NCBI GenBank assembly: GCA_021203685.1
Contig: JAJQAS010000276.1
Coordinates: 1 to 18,662, forward strand
Direction: 5' to 3'
Length of the DNA stretch: 18,662 bases
Source of the DNA: Clostridiales bacterium
GTDB lineage: Bacteria > Bacillota > Clostridia > Oscillospirales > Oscillospiraceae
Below the pieces are notes generated by a model. The model was not told where the DNA came from. It worked only from the letters and a program-made list of their open reading frames with translations, and ran no database searches. A program made the position numbers and the translations under genes. Below are positions 1 through 7,740 of the stretch, one piece after another. Numbering within the stretch: position 1 is the first letter of the stretch; each line of letters opens with the position of its first letter.

Positions 1-872
1 GCTATGTGGGCGACGACGTGGAGAACATTCTGCTGCGCCTGGTCCAGGCCGCCGACTACGACGTGGAGCTGGCCGAGCGGGGCATCATCTATGTGGACGA
101 AATCGACAAAATTGCCCGCAAGAGCGAGAACACCTCCATCACCCGGGATGTCTCCGGCGAGGGCGTGCAGCAGGCCCTGCTGAAAATCCTGGAGGGCACT
201 GTGGCCAACGTGCCGCCCCAGGGCGGGCGCAAGCACCCCCACCAGGAGTTCATTCAGGTGGACACCACCAACATCCTCTTTATCTGCGGCGGCGCCTTCG
301 ATGGCATCGAGAAGATCATCGAGGACCGCACCGACCGCACCAGCATCGGCTTCGGCGGCGAGCTGCTGAGCAAAAAAGAGAAGCAGGCCACTTCCCTGCT
401 GAAAGAATTGCAGCCCCACGACCTGTTGAAGTTCGGAATCATCCCCGAACTGATTGGCCGTCTGCCGGTCATCACCACCCTCAGCGCCCTGGATCGGGAC
501 CAGCTGGTGCAGATTTTGACCCAGCCCAAGAACGCCCTCGTCAAGCAGTACCAGAAGCTGATGGAGTACGATCAGGTGCAGCTGGAGTTCCAGCCGGAGG
601 CGTTGGAGGTCATCGCGGAGGCCGCTCAGGACCGGGGCATCGGCGCCCGCGGCCTGCGGGCCGTGGTGGAGGACACTATGAACCAGCTGATGTATCAGGT
701 CCCCTCCGACCCCACCATCACAAAGGTGACCATCACCGCCGACTGTGTCCGGCACACCGGGGAGCCGCTGATGGAGCGGAATCCCAGCCAGACCCGCCGC
801 ATCCCGCCTCGCCGCACAGCGGGGAGCGTCTCCCAGGACGCCAAAAAGCGCCGCCGGGGCAACGCTTCTTAA
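1..872 (+). CDS. clpX: ClpX, ATP-dependent Clp protease ATP-binding subunit (3' part)
   Basis: This is the C-terminal two thirds of ClpX, the AAA+ hexamer that unfolds tagged proteins and threads them into ClpP in the cytoplasm. The reading frame is already open at base 3 and has no start in the window, so the N-terminal zinc domain and Walker A lie upstream. Visible marks are the Walker B stretch GIIYVDEIDKIA, the RKH pore loop (GGRKHPHQEF), sensor 1 (FICGGAFDG), the ClpP-docking IGF loop (RTSIGFGGE) and sensor 2 (GARGLR). The tail is basic (KKRRRGNAS). A frame-internal GTG at position 6 is only a Val codon within the conserved YVGDDVENIL segment. lon and engB follow on the same strand, an order common in Firmicutes. 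Identification is very secure. Confidence 0.97.
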   Translation, partial: YVGDDVENILLRLVQAADYDVELAERGIIYVDEIDKIARKSENTSITRDVSGEGVQQALLKILEGTVANVPPQGGRKHPHQEFIQVDTTNILFICGGAFDGIEKIIEDRTDRTSIGFGGELLSKKEKQATSLLKELQPHDLLKFGIIPELIGRLPVITTLSALDRDQLVQILTQPKNALVKQYQKLMEYDQVQLEFQPEALEVIAEAAQDRGIGARGLRAVVEDTMNQLMYQVPSDPTITKVTITADCVRHTGEPLMERNPSQTRRIPPRRTAGSVSQDAKKRRRGNAS

Positions 873-1021
873 AGGGGTCGGCGCTGTAAAAAAACCAAAT
901 CCCAGGGCGGCACCGCCCAGGAGAAGCTCTACGCAGGGGCCTGGGCGGTTACGCTCTGTGTCCCTGCGCGTTTCTCATTTCCAGCCGAATCATTCGGTGC
1001 CGTCTCAAAAGGAACCTGACT
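873..1021 (+). other. Structured clpX-lon intergenic region / lon leader
   Basis: This 149-nt gap has no open frame of note but several inverted repeats. GGGCGG (905-910) pairs with CCGCCC (913-918). CCGCCCAGG (913-921) is a perfect 9-bp match to CCTGGGCGG (940-948). CGCAGGG (932-938) pairs with CCCTGCG (962-968). A small hairpin, CCGAA-TCA-TTCGG, lies at 983-995. The second and third pairings interlock like an H-type pseudoknot, while the first and second exclude each other. There is no T-tract after them, so a simple terminator is unlikely. No CIRCE or CtsR direct repeat is seen. The ribosome binding site AGGA for lon lies just before the start. Confidence 0.5.
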
Positions 1022-3454
1022 ATGAACGAAGAACTGATTTCCGAACCTGTCACCAACACGACCGATATGCCCGCAATGGCTCTGCGGGGGCTGACGGTTT
1101 TCCCCGGCATGACCGTCCACTTTGACGTGGGGCGGGAGGCGTCCATCCGGGCGCTGAACACTGCCATGGAGGACGGGGACACGATTTTTCTGGTGACTCA
1201 GAGGGACCTGGCCGTAGAGGAACCGGAACAGAACGACCTGTACGACATGGGCACCATCGTGGCCGTTCGCCAACTGCTCCGCCTGCCGGGGGACAACGTG
1301 CGCATCATGGTGGAGGGGCTGTTCCGCGCCCGGCTGGTGGAACTGCGGGAGACCAAACCCTACCTCATCGCCGCCGTGGAGAAAATCCCCAACGTCACCG
1401 TCTCCGGCACTTTGCGCAGCGAGGCAGTGCTGCGCCAGACCTACGAGCTGTTTGAGCGCTACGCCGAGCTGTCCCCCAAGATGGCCCCGGAGGTGGTGTT
1501 GACGGTCATCTCCAGCCGGGATCCGGCGTATCTGGCGGATTTCATCGCCCAGAACATCGCCATCCGCACCGAGGACAAGCAAGCCATCCTGGACGAGGTG
1601 CGGCCCCTCCGCCGCCTGGAGAAGCTCAACGCCATCCTCAAGCGGGAGGGCGAGGTGCTGGAGCTGGAGCACGACCTGGACGACAAAATGCAGTCCCATA
1701 TGAACCAGGTCCAGAAGGACTATTACCTGCGGGAACAGCTGAAGGTCATCCAGAACGAGCTGGGCGAAGGAGAGGACGGCGGCAGCGACCTCCAGGAGTA
1801 CGCCGACAAAATCGCCCAGGCCCATTTGCCCGAAGATGTGAAGGAAAAGCTCAACAAGGAGCTGAAACGGCTCTCCAAGCAGCCCTTCGGCTCCGCCGAG
1901 GGGTCGGTCATCCGCAACTACCTGGACGTGTGCCTGGACCTGCCCTGGAACAAGCGCACCAAAGAGCGGGTCAACCTGGACGCGGCCCGGAAGGTGCTGG
2001 ACGCCGACCACTACGGCATGGAAAAGGTCAAAGAGCGCATTCTTGAGTTCATCGCCGTGCGCAAGCTGGCCCCCGACCTGCGGGGGCAGATCATCTGCCT
2101 GGCGGGGCCTCCCGGCGTGGGCAAGACCTCCATCGCCGCGTCCCTGGCCAAGGCCATGAACCGGAAGATGGCCCGTATCTCTCTGGGCGGCATCCACGAC
2201 GAGGCGGAAATTCGCGGCCACCGCAAGACCTATATCGGGGCCATGCCCGGCCAGATCATCAAGGCCGTGGAAAAGGCGGGCAGCTCCAACCCGCTGATTT
2301 TGCTGGACGAGGTGGACAAGCTGGGCAGCGACTACAAGGGAGACCCCTCCTCTGCCCTGCTGGAGGTGCTGGACGCCGAGCAAAACGCCACCTTCCGGGA
2401 CAATTTCCTGGAGCTGCCCTTCGACCTGTCCGACGTGCTGTTCATCACCACCGCCAACGACCTGGGGGCGGTACCCGCCCCCCTGCGGGACCGGATGGAG
2501 GTCATCGAGCTGTCCTCCTACACCGACGAGGAGAAGCTGCAAATCGCCCGCCGCCACCTGCTGCCCAAGGAGATGAAGCGCCACGGCGTCAACGGACGCA
2601 ACTTCCGGGTCACGGACGACGCCATTCGGGAGATCATCGCCGGGTACACCATGGAGTCCGGCGTGCGGCAGCTGGAACGGCAGCTGGCCCGGCTGTGCCG
2701 CCGGGCGGCCATGCAGCTGGTCAGCGGCGAGACCAAACGGGTCACCGTCAACGGGGACAACCTGGAAACCTTCCTGGGCATCCGCAAATACCACCGGGAG
2801 CGGTACAGCCGCACCCCCCAAGTGGGGGTCGTCAACGGCCTGGCCTGGACCTCCGTGGGCGGCGAAATGCTGGAGGTAGAGGTCAACGTGCTGCCCGGCA
2901 CCGGCAAGGTGGAGCCCACCGGCAACCTGGGCAGCGTGATGCAGGAGTCCTGCCACTCCGCCATCTCCTATATCCGCTCCGCCGCGGACAGGCTGGGGGT
3001 TCCCGCCGACTTCTACCAGAACCGAGACATCCACATTCACTTCCCGGAGGGGGCCGTCCCTAAGGATGGGCCTTCTGCCGGCGTCACCATCACAACCGCC
3101 ATCGTCTCCGCCCTGACCAACACGCCGGTAAAACCGGACGTGGCCATGACCGGCGAGGTGACGCTGCGGGGCCGGGTGCTGCCCATCGGCGGCCTGCGGG
3201 AAAAGACCATGGCGGCCTACCGCGCCGGGATGAAAACCGTCATCATCCCCAGGGACAACGAAAAGGACCTGGAGGAGATCGACCCCACCGTGGCGGGAGC
3301 GCTGCGCTTTGTCACCGCCGCCCAGGTGGACACAGTCCTGGCCGAGGCACTCATCTCTCTGCCCACCGGCAGGGCGGAGGAGCCGAAGCTGGAAACGTCC
3401 CTGCTCCCGGTGGAACACAACGGCCCGGAACAGGGCCTGACCATTCAACAGTGA
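1022..3454 (+). CDS. lon: Lon, ATP-dependent serine protease
   Basis: An 810-residue LonA-type protease, the normal length of the family. It degrades misfolded and regulatory proteins in the cytoplasm. The N-terminal substrate-binding LON domain begins at about residue 18 (PAMALRGLTVFPGM). A helical linker leads to the AAA+ module with Walker A GPPGVGKT at 362-369 and Walker B LILLDEVDK at 425-433. The C-terminal protease domain has the catalytic Ser685 in PKDGPSAG and Lys728 in GGLREK, 43 residues apart as in other LonA enzymes, so all catalytic residues are intact. The ATG at 1022 has an AGGA ribosome binding site about 9 nt upstream and starts the conserved domain at the right distance. 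engB follows after only 7 nt. Some 150 nt separate it from clpX, so it may have its own control. Confidence 0.98.
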   Translation: MNEELISEPVTNTTDMPAMALRGLTVFPGMTVHFDVGREASIRALNTAMEDGDTIFLVTQRDLAVEEPEQNDLYDMGTIVAVRQLLRLPGDNVRIMVEGLFRARLVELRETKPYLIAAVEKIPNVTVSGTLRSEAVLRQTYELFERYAELSPKMAPEVVLTVISSRDPAYLADFIAQNIAIRTEDKQAILDEVRPLRRLEKLNAILKREGEVLELEHDLDDKMQSHMNQVQKDYYLREQLKVIQNELGEGEDGGSDLQEYADKIAQAHLPEDVKEKLNKELKRLSKQPFGSAEGSVIRNYLDVCLDLPWNKRTKERVNLDAARKVLDADHYGMEKVKERILEFIAVRKLAPDLRGQIICLAGPPGVGKTSIAASLAKAMNRKMARISLGGIHDEAEIRGHRKTYIGAMPGQIIKAVEKAGSSNPLILLDEVDKLGSDYKGDPSSALLEVLDAEQNATFRDNFLELPFDLSDVLFITTANDLGAVPAPLRDRMEVIELSSYTDEEKLQIARRHLLPKEMKRHGVNGRNFRVTDDAIREIIAGYTMESGVRQLERQLARLCRRAAMQLVSGETKRVTVNGDNLETFLGIRKYHRERYSRTPQVGVVNGLAWTSVGGEMLEVEVNVLPGTGKVEPTGNLGSVMQESCHSAISYIRSAADRLGVPADFYQNRDIHIHFPEGAVPKDGPSAGVTITTAIVSALTNTPVKPDVAMTGEVTLRGRVLPIGGLREKTMAAYRAGMKTVIIPRDNEKDLEEIDPTVAGALRFVTAAQVDTVLAEALISLPTGRAEEPKLETSLLPVEHNGPEQGLTIQQ

Positions 3455-3461
3455 GGGAACT

Positions 3462-4046
3462 ATGAATCTGCACAACGCGGAATATGTGCGCTCCGCCGCC
3501 AAAGCGGGGGACTTCCTCCACGACGGGCGGGCGCAGATCGCCATGGCGGGGCGCTCCAACGTGGGCAAGTCCTCGGTCATCAACCGGCTGCTGGACCGCA
3601 AAAACCTGGCCCGGGTGGGCAATTCCCCCGGCAAAACCCGCCAGGTGAACTATTTTCTCATCGACAAGAGCTTTTACCTGGTGGACCTGCCCGGCTACGG
3701 CTACGCCAAGGTCTCCAAGGCGGAACGTGACCGCTGGGGCCAGCTGATGGAGGCGTATTTTGCCGATGAACAAATCACCCTGGGCCTGCTCATCGTGGAC
3801 GCCCGGCACAAACCCACCGCCGATGACTGCACCATGGCCCAGTGGTTCAAGGACACCGGCTGTCCCTTCGCAGTGGTGGCAAACAAGCTGGACAAGCTGA
3901 AAAAGTCCGAGGTGGAACCCAACCTGGCCCGCATCCGGGAGACCCTGGAGCTGGGGGAGGACGTGCCGCTGGTGGCCTTCTCCGCCGAGAAGGGGACGGG
4001 CAAGCAGGAGCTACTGAACATCGTGCTGGGCTGTCTGGCGAAGTAA
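3462..4046 (+). CDS. engB: EngB/YsxC/YihA ribosome biogenesis GTPase
   Basis: A 194-residue TRAFAC-class GTPase, full length for EngB, which acts in late assembly of the large ribosomal subunit. Its G motifs are in order: G1 GRSNVGKSS (30-38), the GKTRQVNYF switch (57-65), G3 DLPGYGYAKV (75-84), G4 NKLD (141-144) and G5 SAEKGTG (174-180). The ATG lies 7 nt after the lon stop with GAGGGA as ribosome binding site, so it is co-transcribed with lon. The lon-engB pair is conserved across Firmicutes. A strong terminator follows directly. Nothing is missing or odd. Confidence 0.97.
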   Translation: MNLHNAEYVRSAAKAGDFLHDGRAQIAMAGRSNVGKSSVINRLLDRKNLARVGNSPGKTRQVNYFLIDKSFYLVDLPGYGYAKVSKAERDRWGQLMEAYFADEQITLGLLIVDARHKPTADDCTMAQWFKDTGCPFAVVANKLDKLKKSEVEPNLARIRETLELGEDVPLVAFSAEKGTGKQELLNIVLGCLAK

Positions 4047-4057
4047 TGACTATCTCG

Positions 4058-4095
4058 ACAGGCCCTTTTCCCACCCAGGAAAGGGCCTGTTTTTC
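4058..4095 (+). terminator. Rho-independent terminator after engB
   Basis: A perfect 14-bp stem (4058-4071 with 4078-4091) and 6-nt loop are followed by TTTT. It ends the clpX-lon-engB transcript 12 nt past the engB stop. Confidence 0.9.
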
Positions 4096-4116
4096 TAGGT
4101 GAAGGGAGTGTACATC

Positions 4117-4773
4117 ATGAGAACCAACGTTTTGCTGAACACCTACGCTTTTCAGGAGCCGTGGGCGTCGGCCTGGCTGGAGCGGATTTTGCAGCCCGAT
4201 ATGCGGGCCACGGTGGTGGCCTTTTCCTTCAACGCGGGTATGGACGAGGTGCAGGCGGCCACCGAGGGCCACCGCCGGGACCTGCTGCCCGCTTTCGCCC
4301 ACTACGGCATCGGCCCGGAGCAGGTGGAGCTGGTCAACTGGTTCCGGGACACTCCCCAGTCCGCCCGGCAGAAAATCCAGAGCAGCGACATCCTGTTTTT
4401 CACCGGCGGCTGGCCTGACCACATGATGTACCGGCTGGGCCGCTGGGGGCTGACAGAACTCATCGAGCAGTTTGACGGCATCGTCATGGGGTGCAGCGCC
4501 GGGGCTATGGTGCAGATGAAACGCTACCACATCACCCCGGACGAGGACTACCCCAGCTTCGTCTATCTGTCCGGCATGGACATGCTGGACCGGTTTTACA
4601 TCGAAGTCCACTACCGGGAGACCGACCTCCAGCACGCCAGCATCGACCGGGTGCGCCGGGAGCGGGGGAAACCCGTCTTTGCCATGTACAACGACGGCGG
4701 CCTGCTGGTGCAGGGGGACTGCGTGACCCCGATGGGCCGGGTGCGGCTGTTTTTACCGGAACAAACGAACTAA
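4117..4773 (+). CDS. Peptidase S51-family / type 1 glutamine amidotransferase-like protein
   Basis: A 218-residue cytoplasmic protein of the S51 (dipeptidase E / cyanophycinase-like) fold. The nucleophile elbow is GCSAGAMVQ with Ser127 as likely catalytic residue, preceded by the family's glycine-rich FFTGGWPDHM segment. A downstream EVHYRETDLQHAS region may give the His. In this family Ser-His-Glu/Asp enzymes cleave N-terminal Asp dipeptides or related bonds; the actual substrate cannot be told here. I chose the ATG at 4117 because AAGGGAG lies about 8 nt before it; an in-frame GTG at 4099 would overlap that ribosome binding site. It follows the engB terminator closely, so it needs its own promoter or read-through. 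I could not identify a promoter. Confidence 0.8.
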   Translation: MRTNVLLNTYAFQEPWASAWLERILQPDMRATVVAFSFNAGMDEVQAATEGHRRDLLPAFAHYGIGPEQVELVNWFRDTPQSARQKIQSSDILFFTGGWPDHMMYRLGRWGLTELIEQFDGIVMGCSAGAMVQMKRYHITPDEDYPSFVYLSGMDMLDRFYIEVHYRETDLQHASIDRVRRERGKPVFAMYNDGGLLVQGDCVTPMGRVRLFLPEQTN

Positions 4774-4845
4774 GGTCGCCATATCAATACTTTTCCGCAA
4801 GTTTGGGGCCAGGCACCTGGCCTATTTCAGCAACCATGATTGAAC
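4774..4845. other. Short intergenic segment with GGCCAGG/CCTGGCC hairpin
   Basis: Downstream of the S51 peptidase, GGCCAG and CTGGCC (about 4807-4822) can form a compact hairpin. It lacks a good T-tract, so its role as a terminator for the plus-strand gene is doubtful. Confidence 0.3.
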
Positions 4846-4886
4846 CGAAAAAGCAGGCTGCCGCAGTTTCTGCGACAACCTGCTTT
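4846..4886 (-). terminator. Terminator after the aldo/keto reductase
   Basis: Arms 4850-4866 and 4870-4886 form a 17-bp stem around a 3-nt loop. Read on the minus strand, the two imperfect positions become U-G wobbles and the stem runs into a T-rich end. It lies just past the reductase stop. Confidence 0.85.
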
Positions 4887-4898
4887 CGTTTGTTGCGT

Positions 4899-5771
4899 TT
4901 ACTTTGCGCTGCCGTGGTGCTGCTTTCTAACATTTACCATTTGTACAAACCATTCCACGATTGCAGGGTCATAGTGAGAGAAAAAGGAACTTGTTCCAGT
5001 GTCAAGGGCGGCAATGACGGCCATATCCTCGTCCGTCAAAGTAAAATCGAAAACATTGAAGTTTTCCACCATGCGCTCCTTGTGGGTGGACTTGGGGATT
5101 ACCACTGTACCCCGCTGAATGTGCCAGCGAAGCATGACCTGTGCCGTGGTCTTACCGTACTTTGCACCGACGGACCGTAGCACTTCATTCTCAAACAGAC
5201 CCCCACGGCCCTCGCCGAAGGGCGCCCACGCTTCCATCTGGATACCATACTTGTCCAGATACTGCTTGGCAAGCGTCTGCTGATTCAGGGGATGCGTCTC
5301 GATCTGGTTGACCATAGGGCGAATCCTTGCGAAATTCGCAATATCCACCAGGCGGTCAGGATAGAAATTGGATACACCAATGGCGCGAATTTTTCCAGCT
5401 TCGTATAAATCCTCCAAGGCCCGCCATGCGCCGTAGTAATCGGCAAACGGCTGGTGAAGCAGACACAAATCCAGATAGTCTACCTGGAGTTTCCGCATAG
5501 ATTCCAACACCGAGGCTTTGGCCTGCTCGTAGCCGTAATGCTCGATCCAGACCTTGGTAGTCAAAAAAATCTCCTCCCGCGGCAGACCCGATTTCTGAAT
5601 GGCGGAGCCTACTTCTTCCTCATTGAAGTAACTTTGCGCCGTGTCCAGAGAGCGATATCCAACTTCCAGTGCGGCCAGAACGCAGCGTTCGCACTCCTCC
5701 TTTGTCACCTGGTACACGCCATACCCCAACTGAGGCATCTTCACGCCGTTGTTCAACGTCACATAATTCAT
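4899..5771 (-). CDS. Aldo/keto reductase
   Basis: A 290-residue NADPH-dependent aldo/keto reductase of the (beta/alpha)8 barrel type, close in appearance to the 2,5-diketo-gluconate reductase / AKR5 group. It reduces aldehydes or ketones in the cytoplasm; the substrate is unknown. The catalytic tetrad is complete: Asp43 and Tyr48 (LDTAQSYF), Lys73 (TTKVW) and His106 (LLHQPF). The cofactor-side motif GVSNFYPDRL and the VIPKSTHKERMVEN segment are also present. The frame is open for 47 more codons upstream, but the ATG at 5771 has GGAGG about 8 nt before it and begins the family's normal N-terminus (YVTLNNGVKMPQLGYG). Its base composition looks less GC-rich than its neighbours. It is divergent from the LysR gene, which is its likely regulator. 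Confidence 0.93.
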   Translation of the reverse strand: MNYVTLNNGVKMPQLGYGVYQVTKEECERCVLAALEVGYRSLDTAQSYFNEEEVGSAIQKSGLPREEIFLTTKVWIEHYGYEQAKASVLESMRKLQVDYLDLCLLHQPFADYYGAWRALEDLYEAGKIRAIGVSNFYPDRLVDIANFARIRPMVNQIETHPLNQQTLAKQYLDKYGIQMEAWAPFGEGRGGLFENEVLRSVGAKYGKTTAQVMLRWHIQRGTVVIPKSTHKERMVENFNVFDFTLTDEDMAVIAALDTGTSSFFSHYDPAIVEWFVQMVNVRKQHHGSAK

Positions 5772-5819
5772 CGTTTTACCTCCTGTTTCAAGGGAATTTT
5801 GGTTCCTTACGATTATTAG

Positions 5820-5848
5820 TTTACAACAGGCACAAAAGAATGTACAAT
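5820..5848 (+). promoter_or_regulatory. Sigma-A-type promoter for the LysR gene
   Basis: TTTACA (5820-5825), a 17-bp spacer and TACAAT (5843-5848), each 5 of 6 to consensus. This places the start of transcription near 5855, upstream of the palindrome at 5865-5885. Confidence 0.6.
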
Positions 5849-5864
5849 AGCAATATCGGAATCT

Positions 5865-5885
5865 GCTATTCACTTGATGAATAGC
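5865..5885. promoter_or_regulatory. Candidate LysR operator (palindrome)
   Basis: GCTATTC (5865-5871) and GAATAGC (5879-5885) form a perfect 7-bp inverted repeat around 7 nt, in the style of a T-N11-A LysR box. It lies between the predicted LysR transcription start and its ATG, and upstream of the reductase. This position fits self-repression together with control of the reductase. Confidence 0.5.
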
Positions 5886-5910
5886 AAATCGCAGGAAGGA
5901 GCCTTTATCC

Positions 5911-6765
5911 ATGCTGAACCTTTACGAACTGGAGCAGCTGACCGCCTTTGCCCGCTGCGGCACGCTGTCCAAAACGGCGGAGGCGCTGCACCTTTCCCAG
6001 CCCACATTGACCCGCACCATGCGGCATTTGGAGGAGGAATTTGGCGTTCCTCTGTTCGTCCACGGGAAAAACCGCCTTGCCCTCAACGAAACCGGGAAAA
6101 AAGCGGTGGAGTGCGCCGCCGCGCTGCTGGCGGACGCGGCGGATACTGTCCGCCAGGTGCGCCAATTTGACCAGAGCCTCCGCACGATTCTGGTGGAGTC
6201 CTGCGCTCCGGCCCCTCTTTGGAGCCTGCTCCCGGCCCTGTCGGAACAGTTTCCCGACAAGACCATCTCCTCCCGGCTGACGGACATCCCCGCCATCCTG
6301 CGGCGGGTCAAAGACGGCTCCTGTGAGGTCGGCATTCTGCCCAGCCCCGTCGAGGAGGACGCGGTGGAGTGCGTTCCCTTCATCCGGGAGGAGCTGTCCG
6401 TCTGTCTGCCCTCCGACCACGTACTAGCTGACAGGTCAGCACTGACTTTAGAATTGCTGAACGGCTTCAACTGCCTGCTGAAATCGGACATCGGCTTTTG
6501 GAGCGATCTGTGCCGCGAGAAAATGCCCGCTTCCCGGTTCCTGGTGCAAACCGACGACTTCGCATTTGAGGAACTTGCGCGGACCTCTACCCTCCCCTTC
6601 TTTGTGACCAACCTGTCTGTTGACACGGACTTCCCTTCGGGACGAGTTGCAGTGCCCATCACCGACCCGGAGGCCAACGTCACCTTTCACATGGTTTTCC
6701 AAAAAGGACGCCAGGATTATCGGAAAGTTGCGGAGCGCCTCGCCCGGAGCAATCGCAACGGATAA
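5911..6765 (+). CDS. LysR-family transcriptional regulator
   Basis: A 284-residue LysR-type regulator, slightly short of the usual 290-310. The N-terminal winged helix-turn-helix (residues 1-60) is clear: ELEQLTAFARCGTLSKTAEAL followed by the recognition helix SQPTLTRTMRHLEEEFG and wing residues VPLFVHGKNRLALNETG. The rest is the two-lobed effector-binding domain. GGAAGGAG serves as ribosome binding site about 10 nt before the ATG. It is transcribed away from the aldo/keto reductase with 139 nt between, the classic layout of a LysR regulator and its target. The inducer is unknown. A palindrome just upstream of the coding region is the likely binding site. Confidence 0.93.
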   Translation: MLNLYELEQLTAFARCGTLSKTAEALHLSQPTLTRTMRHLEEEFGVPLFVHGKNRLALNETGKKAVECAAALLADAADTVRQVRQFDQSLRTILVESCAPAPLWSLLPALSEQFPDKTISSRLTDIPAILRRVKDGSCEVGILPSPVEEDAVECVPFIREELSVCLPSDHVLADRSALTLELLNGFNCLLKSDIGFWSDLCREKMPASRFLVQTDDFAFEELARTSTLPFFVTNLSVDTDFPSGRVAVPITDPEANVTFHMVFQKGRQDYRKVAERLARSNRNG

Positions 6766-6783
6766 CCCGGTCATACAGCGCAA

Positions 6784-6824
6784 AAACGTCCCTCACAGCC
6801 TTTATCCGACTGTGCGGGACGTTT
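6784..6824 (-). terminator. Terminator between converging LysR and CorA-family genes
   Basis: AAACGTCCC plus CACAG pair with CTGTG plus GGGACGTTT, with one mismatch inside the stem and an 11-nt loop. On the minus strand it ends in TTTTT, so it best serves the CorA-family operon. It may also stop LysR transcripts. Confidence 0.8.
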
Positions 6825-6828
6825 CCCG

Positions 6829-7740
6829 TTACAATATCTTTTTCTTTTTGAAGAGCAGCAGACAACACAGCACCACCACGATGCTCACCAGAATAATGAC
6901 TGGGTACCCCGTTTTCAGCTCCGGCATATTCTCAAAGTTCCTGCCGTACCAACCCGTGATCAGGGTGAGCGGAAAGAAAATGGTGGAGATGATGGTCAAA
7001 AACTTCATGTTATCGTTCTGCCTAGCGTCCACCAGCGCCTGATAGGCGTCCCGCATCTGCTGGGCGTACTCCAACAGGTAGCTGGTGCGGTCCTTCAGCC
7101 GCTCCGCCCGGTCGGCAGCGGTGCCGAAATATTTCAGCTGCTTGCGGGCAAAATAGCGGTCCTCATTCTCCTCCAGCTCCTTTGCCATGTCCGAGAGCTG
7201 GTCGTAGTAGCTCCGCAGGGTCAGCAGCTGCTTGCGTACCGGCTGCAACTGGCTTTGGATGTGGTCGGCGTTGCCCCTGGCCATCGCGTCCTCCATCTCC
7301 ATCAGCGTCCGCTCGTAGGATTCCAGCAGCTCCGCGTCTCTGGAAATAAACTCCGTAATGAAATTGTAGAGGAACCGCTCCCGGGTGTCGGCCTGGTGGA
7401 CCTTTTTGGCCCGGATGCGGGCGATGAGCCGGGCAGCGAAGCCGGTGTCGTCCACCAGCACCACATACCGCTCGGTGATGACGCAGGCCATCCGGTAGCG
7501 GCTGCCCAACACGTCCAGCAGGCGGGGCACGCTGAACGTCCCGAACAGACATTCCTGCTGGCTCTCCACCTTGCAGAAGCAAATATCATGCAGCACGATG
7601 TCCAGCTCCACATGGTTGTCCAGGGCTTCCAGCGTCCGCTGGCACTCCCGCTCCGTGACCACACAGACGGCGGAGGCCCCGCTTTGCAGCACGGCCTCCA
7701 CGTCTGTCTCCTGGAGCTGGCTGCCCAGCCGGTAGATCAT
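6829..7740 (-). CDS. CorA-family divalent cation transporter (GRN variant)
   Basis: A 303-residue CorA-type membrane protein. A long charged and helical cytoplasmic domain (about 1-245) is followed by two C-terminal membrane helices (about 247-266 and 280-297) and a KKKK tail, as in CorA pentamers that move Mg2+ or related ions. The hallmark GMN at the end of the first helix reads GRN here (G266-R267-N268 in GWYGRNFENMPEL). The loop MPEL is otherwise normal, so an altered ion choice or efflux-type role is possible but unproven. Its ATG overlaps the stop of the upstream Na+/Pi transporter by 4 nt (ATGA), which implies translational coupling and a shared function. It is the last gene of the pstS-like/npt operon. 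Confidence 0.88.
   Translation of the reverse strand: MIYRLGSQLQETDVEAVLQSGASAVCVVTERECQRTLEALDNHVELDIVLHDICFCKVESQQECLFGTFSVPRLLDVLGSRYRMACVITERYVVLVDDTGFAARLIARIRAKKVHQADTRERFLYNFITEFISRDAELLESYERTLMEMEDAMARGNADHIQSQLQPVRKQLLTLRSYYDQLSDMAKELEENEDRYFARKQLKYFGTAADRAERLKDRTSYLLEYAQQMRDAYQALVDARQNDNMKFLTIISTIFFPLTLITGWYGRNFENMPELKTGYPVIILVSIVVVLCCLLLFKKKKIL

Noticed and set aside
873..1021. CIRCE or CtsR heat-shock operator before lon
   Set aside because: Neither the TTAGCACTC/GAGTGCTAA palindrome nor GGTCAAA-type repeats are present.
929..3634. A 901-codon open frame on the minus strand opposite lon
   Set aside because: It is antisense to a clear Lon protease, has a Gly/Gln/Val/His-rich composition typical of GC-rich shadow frames, and shows no domain or ribosome binding site.
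4807..4822. Hairpin as a terminator for the S51 peptidase
   Set aside because: The stem is short and no run of T follows, so I list it only as a weak intergenic structure.
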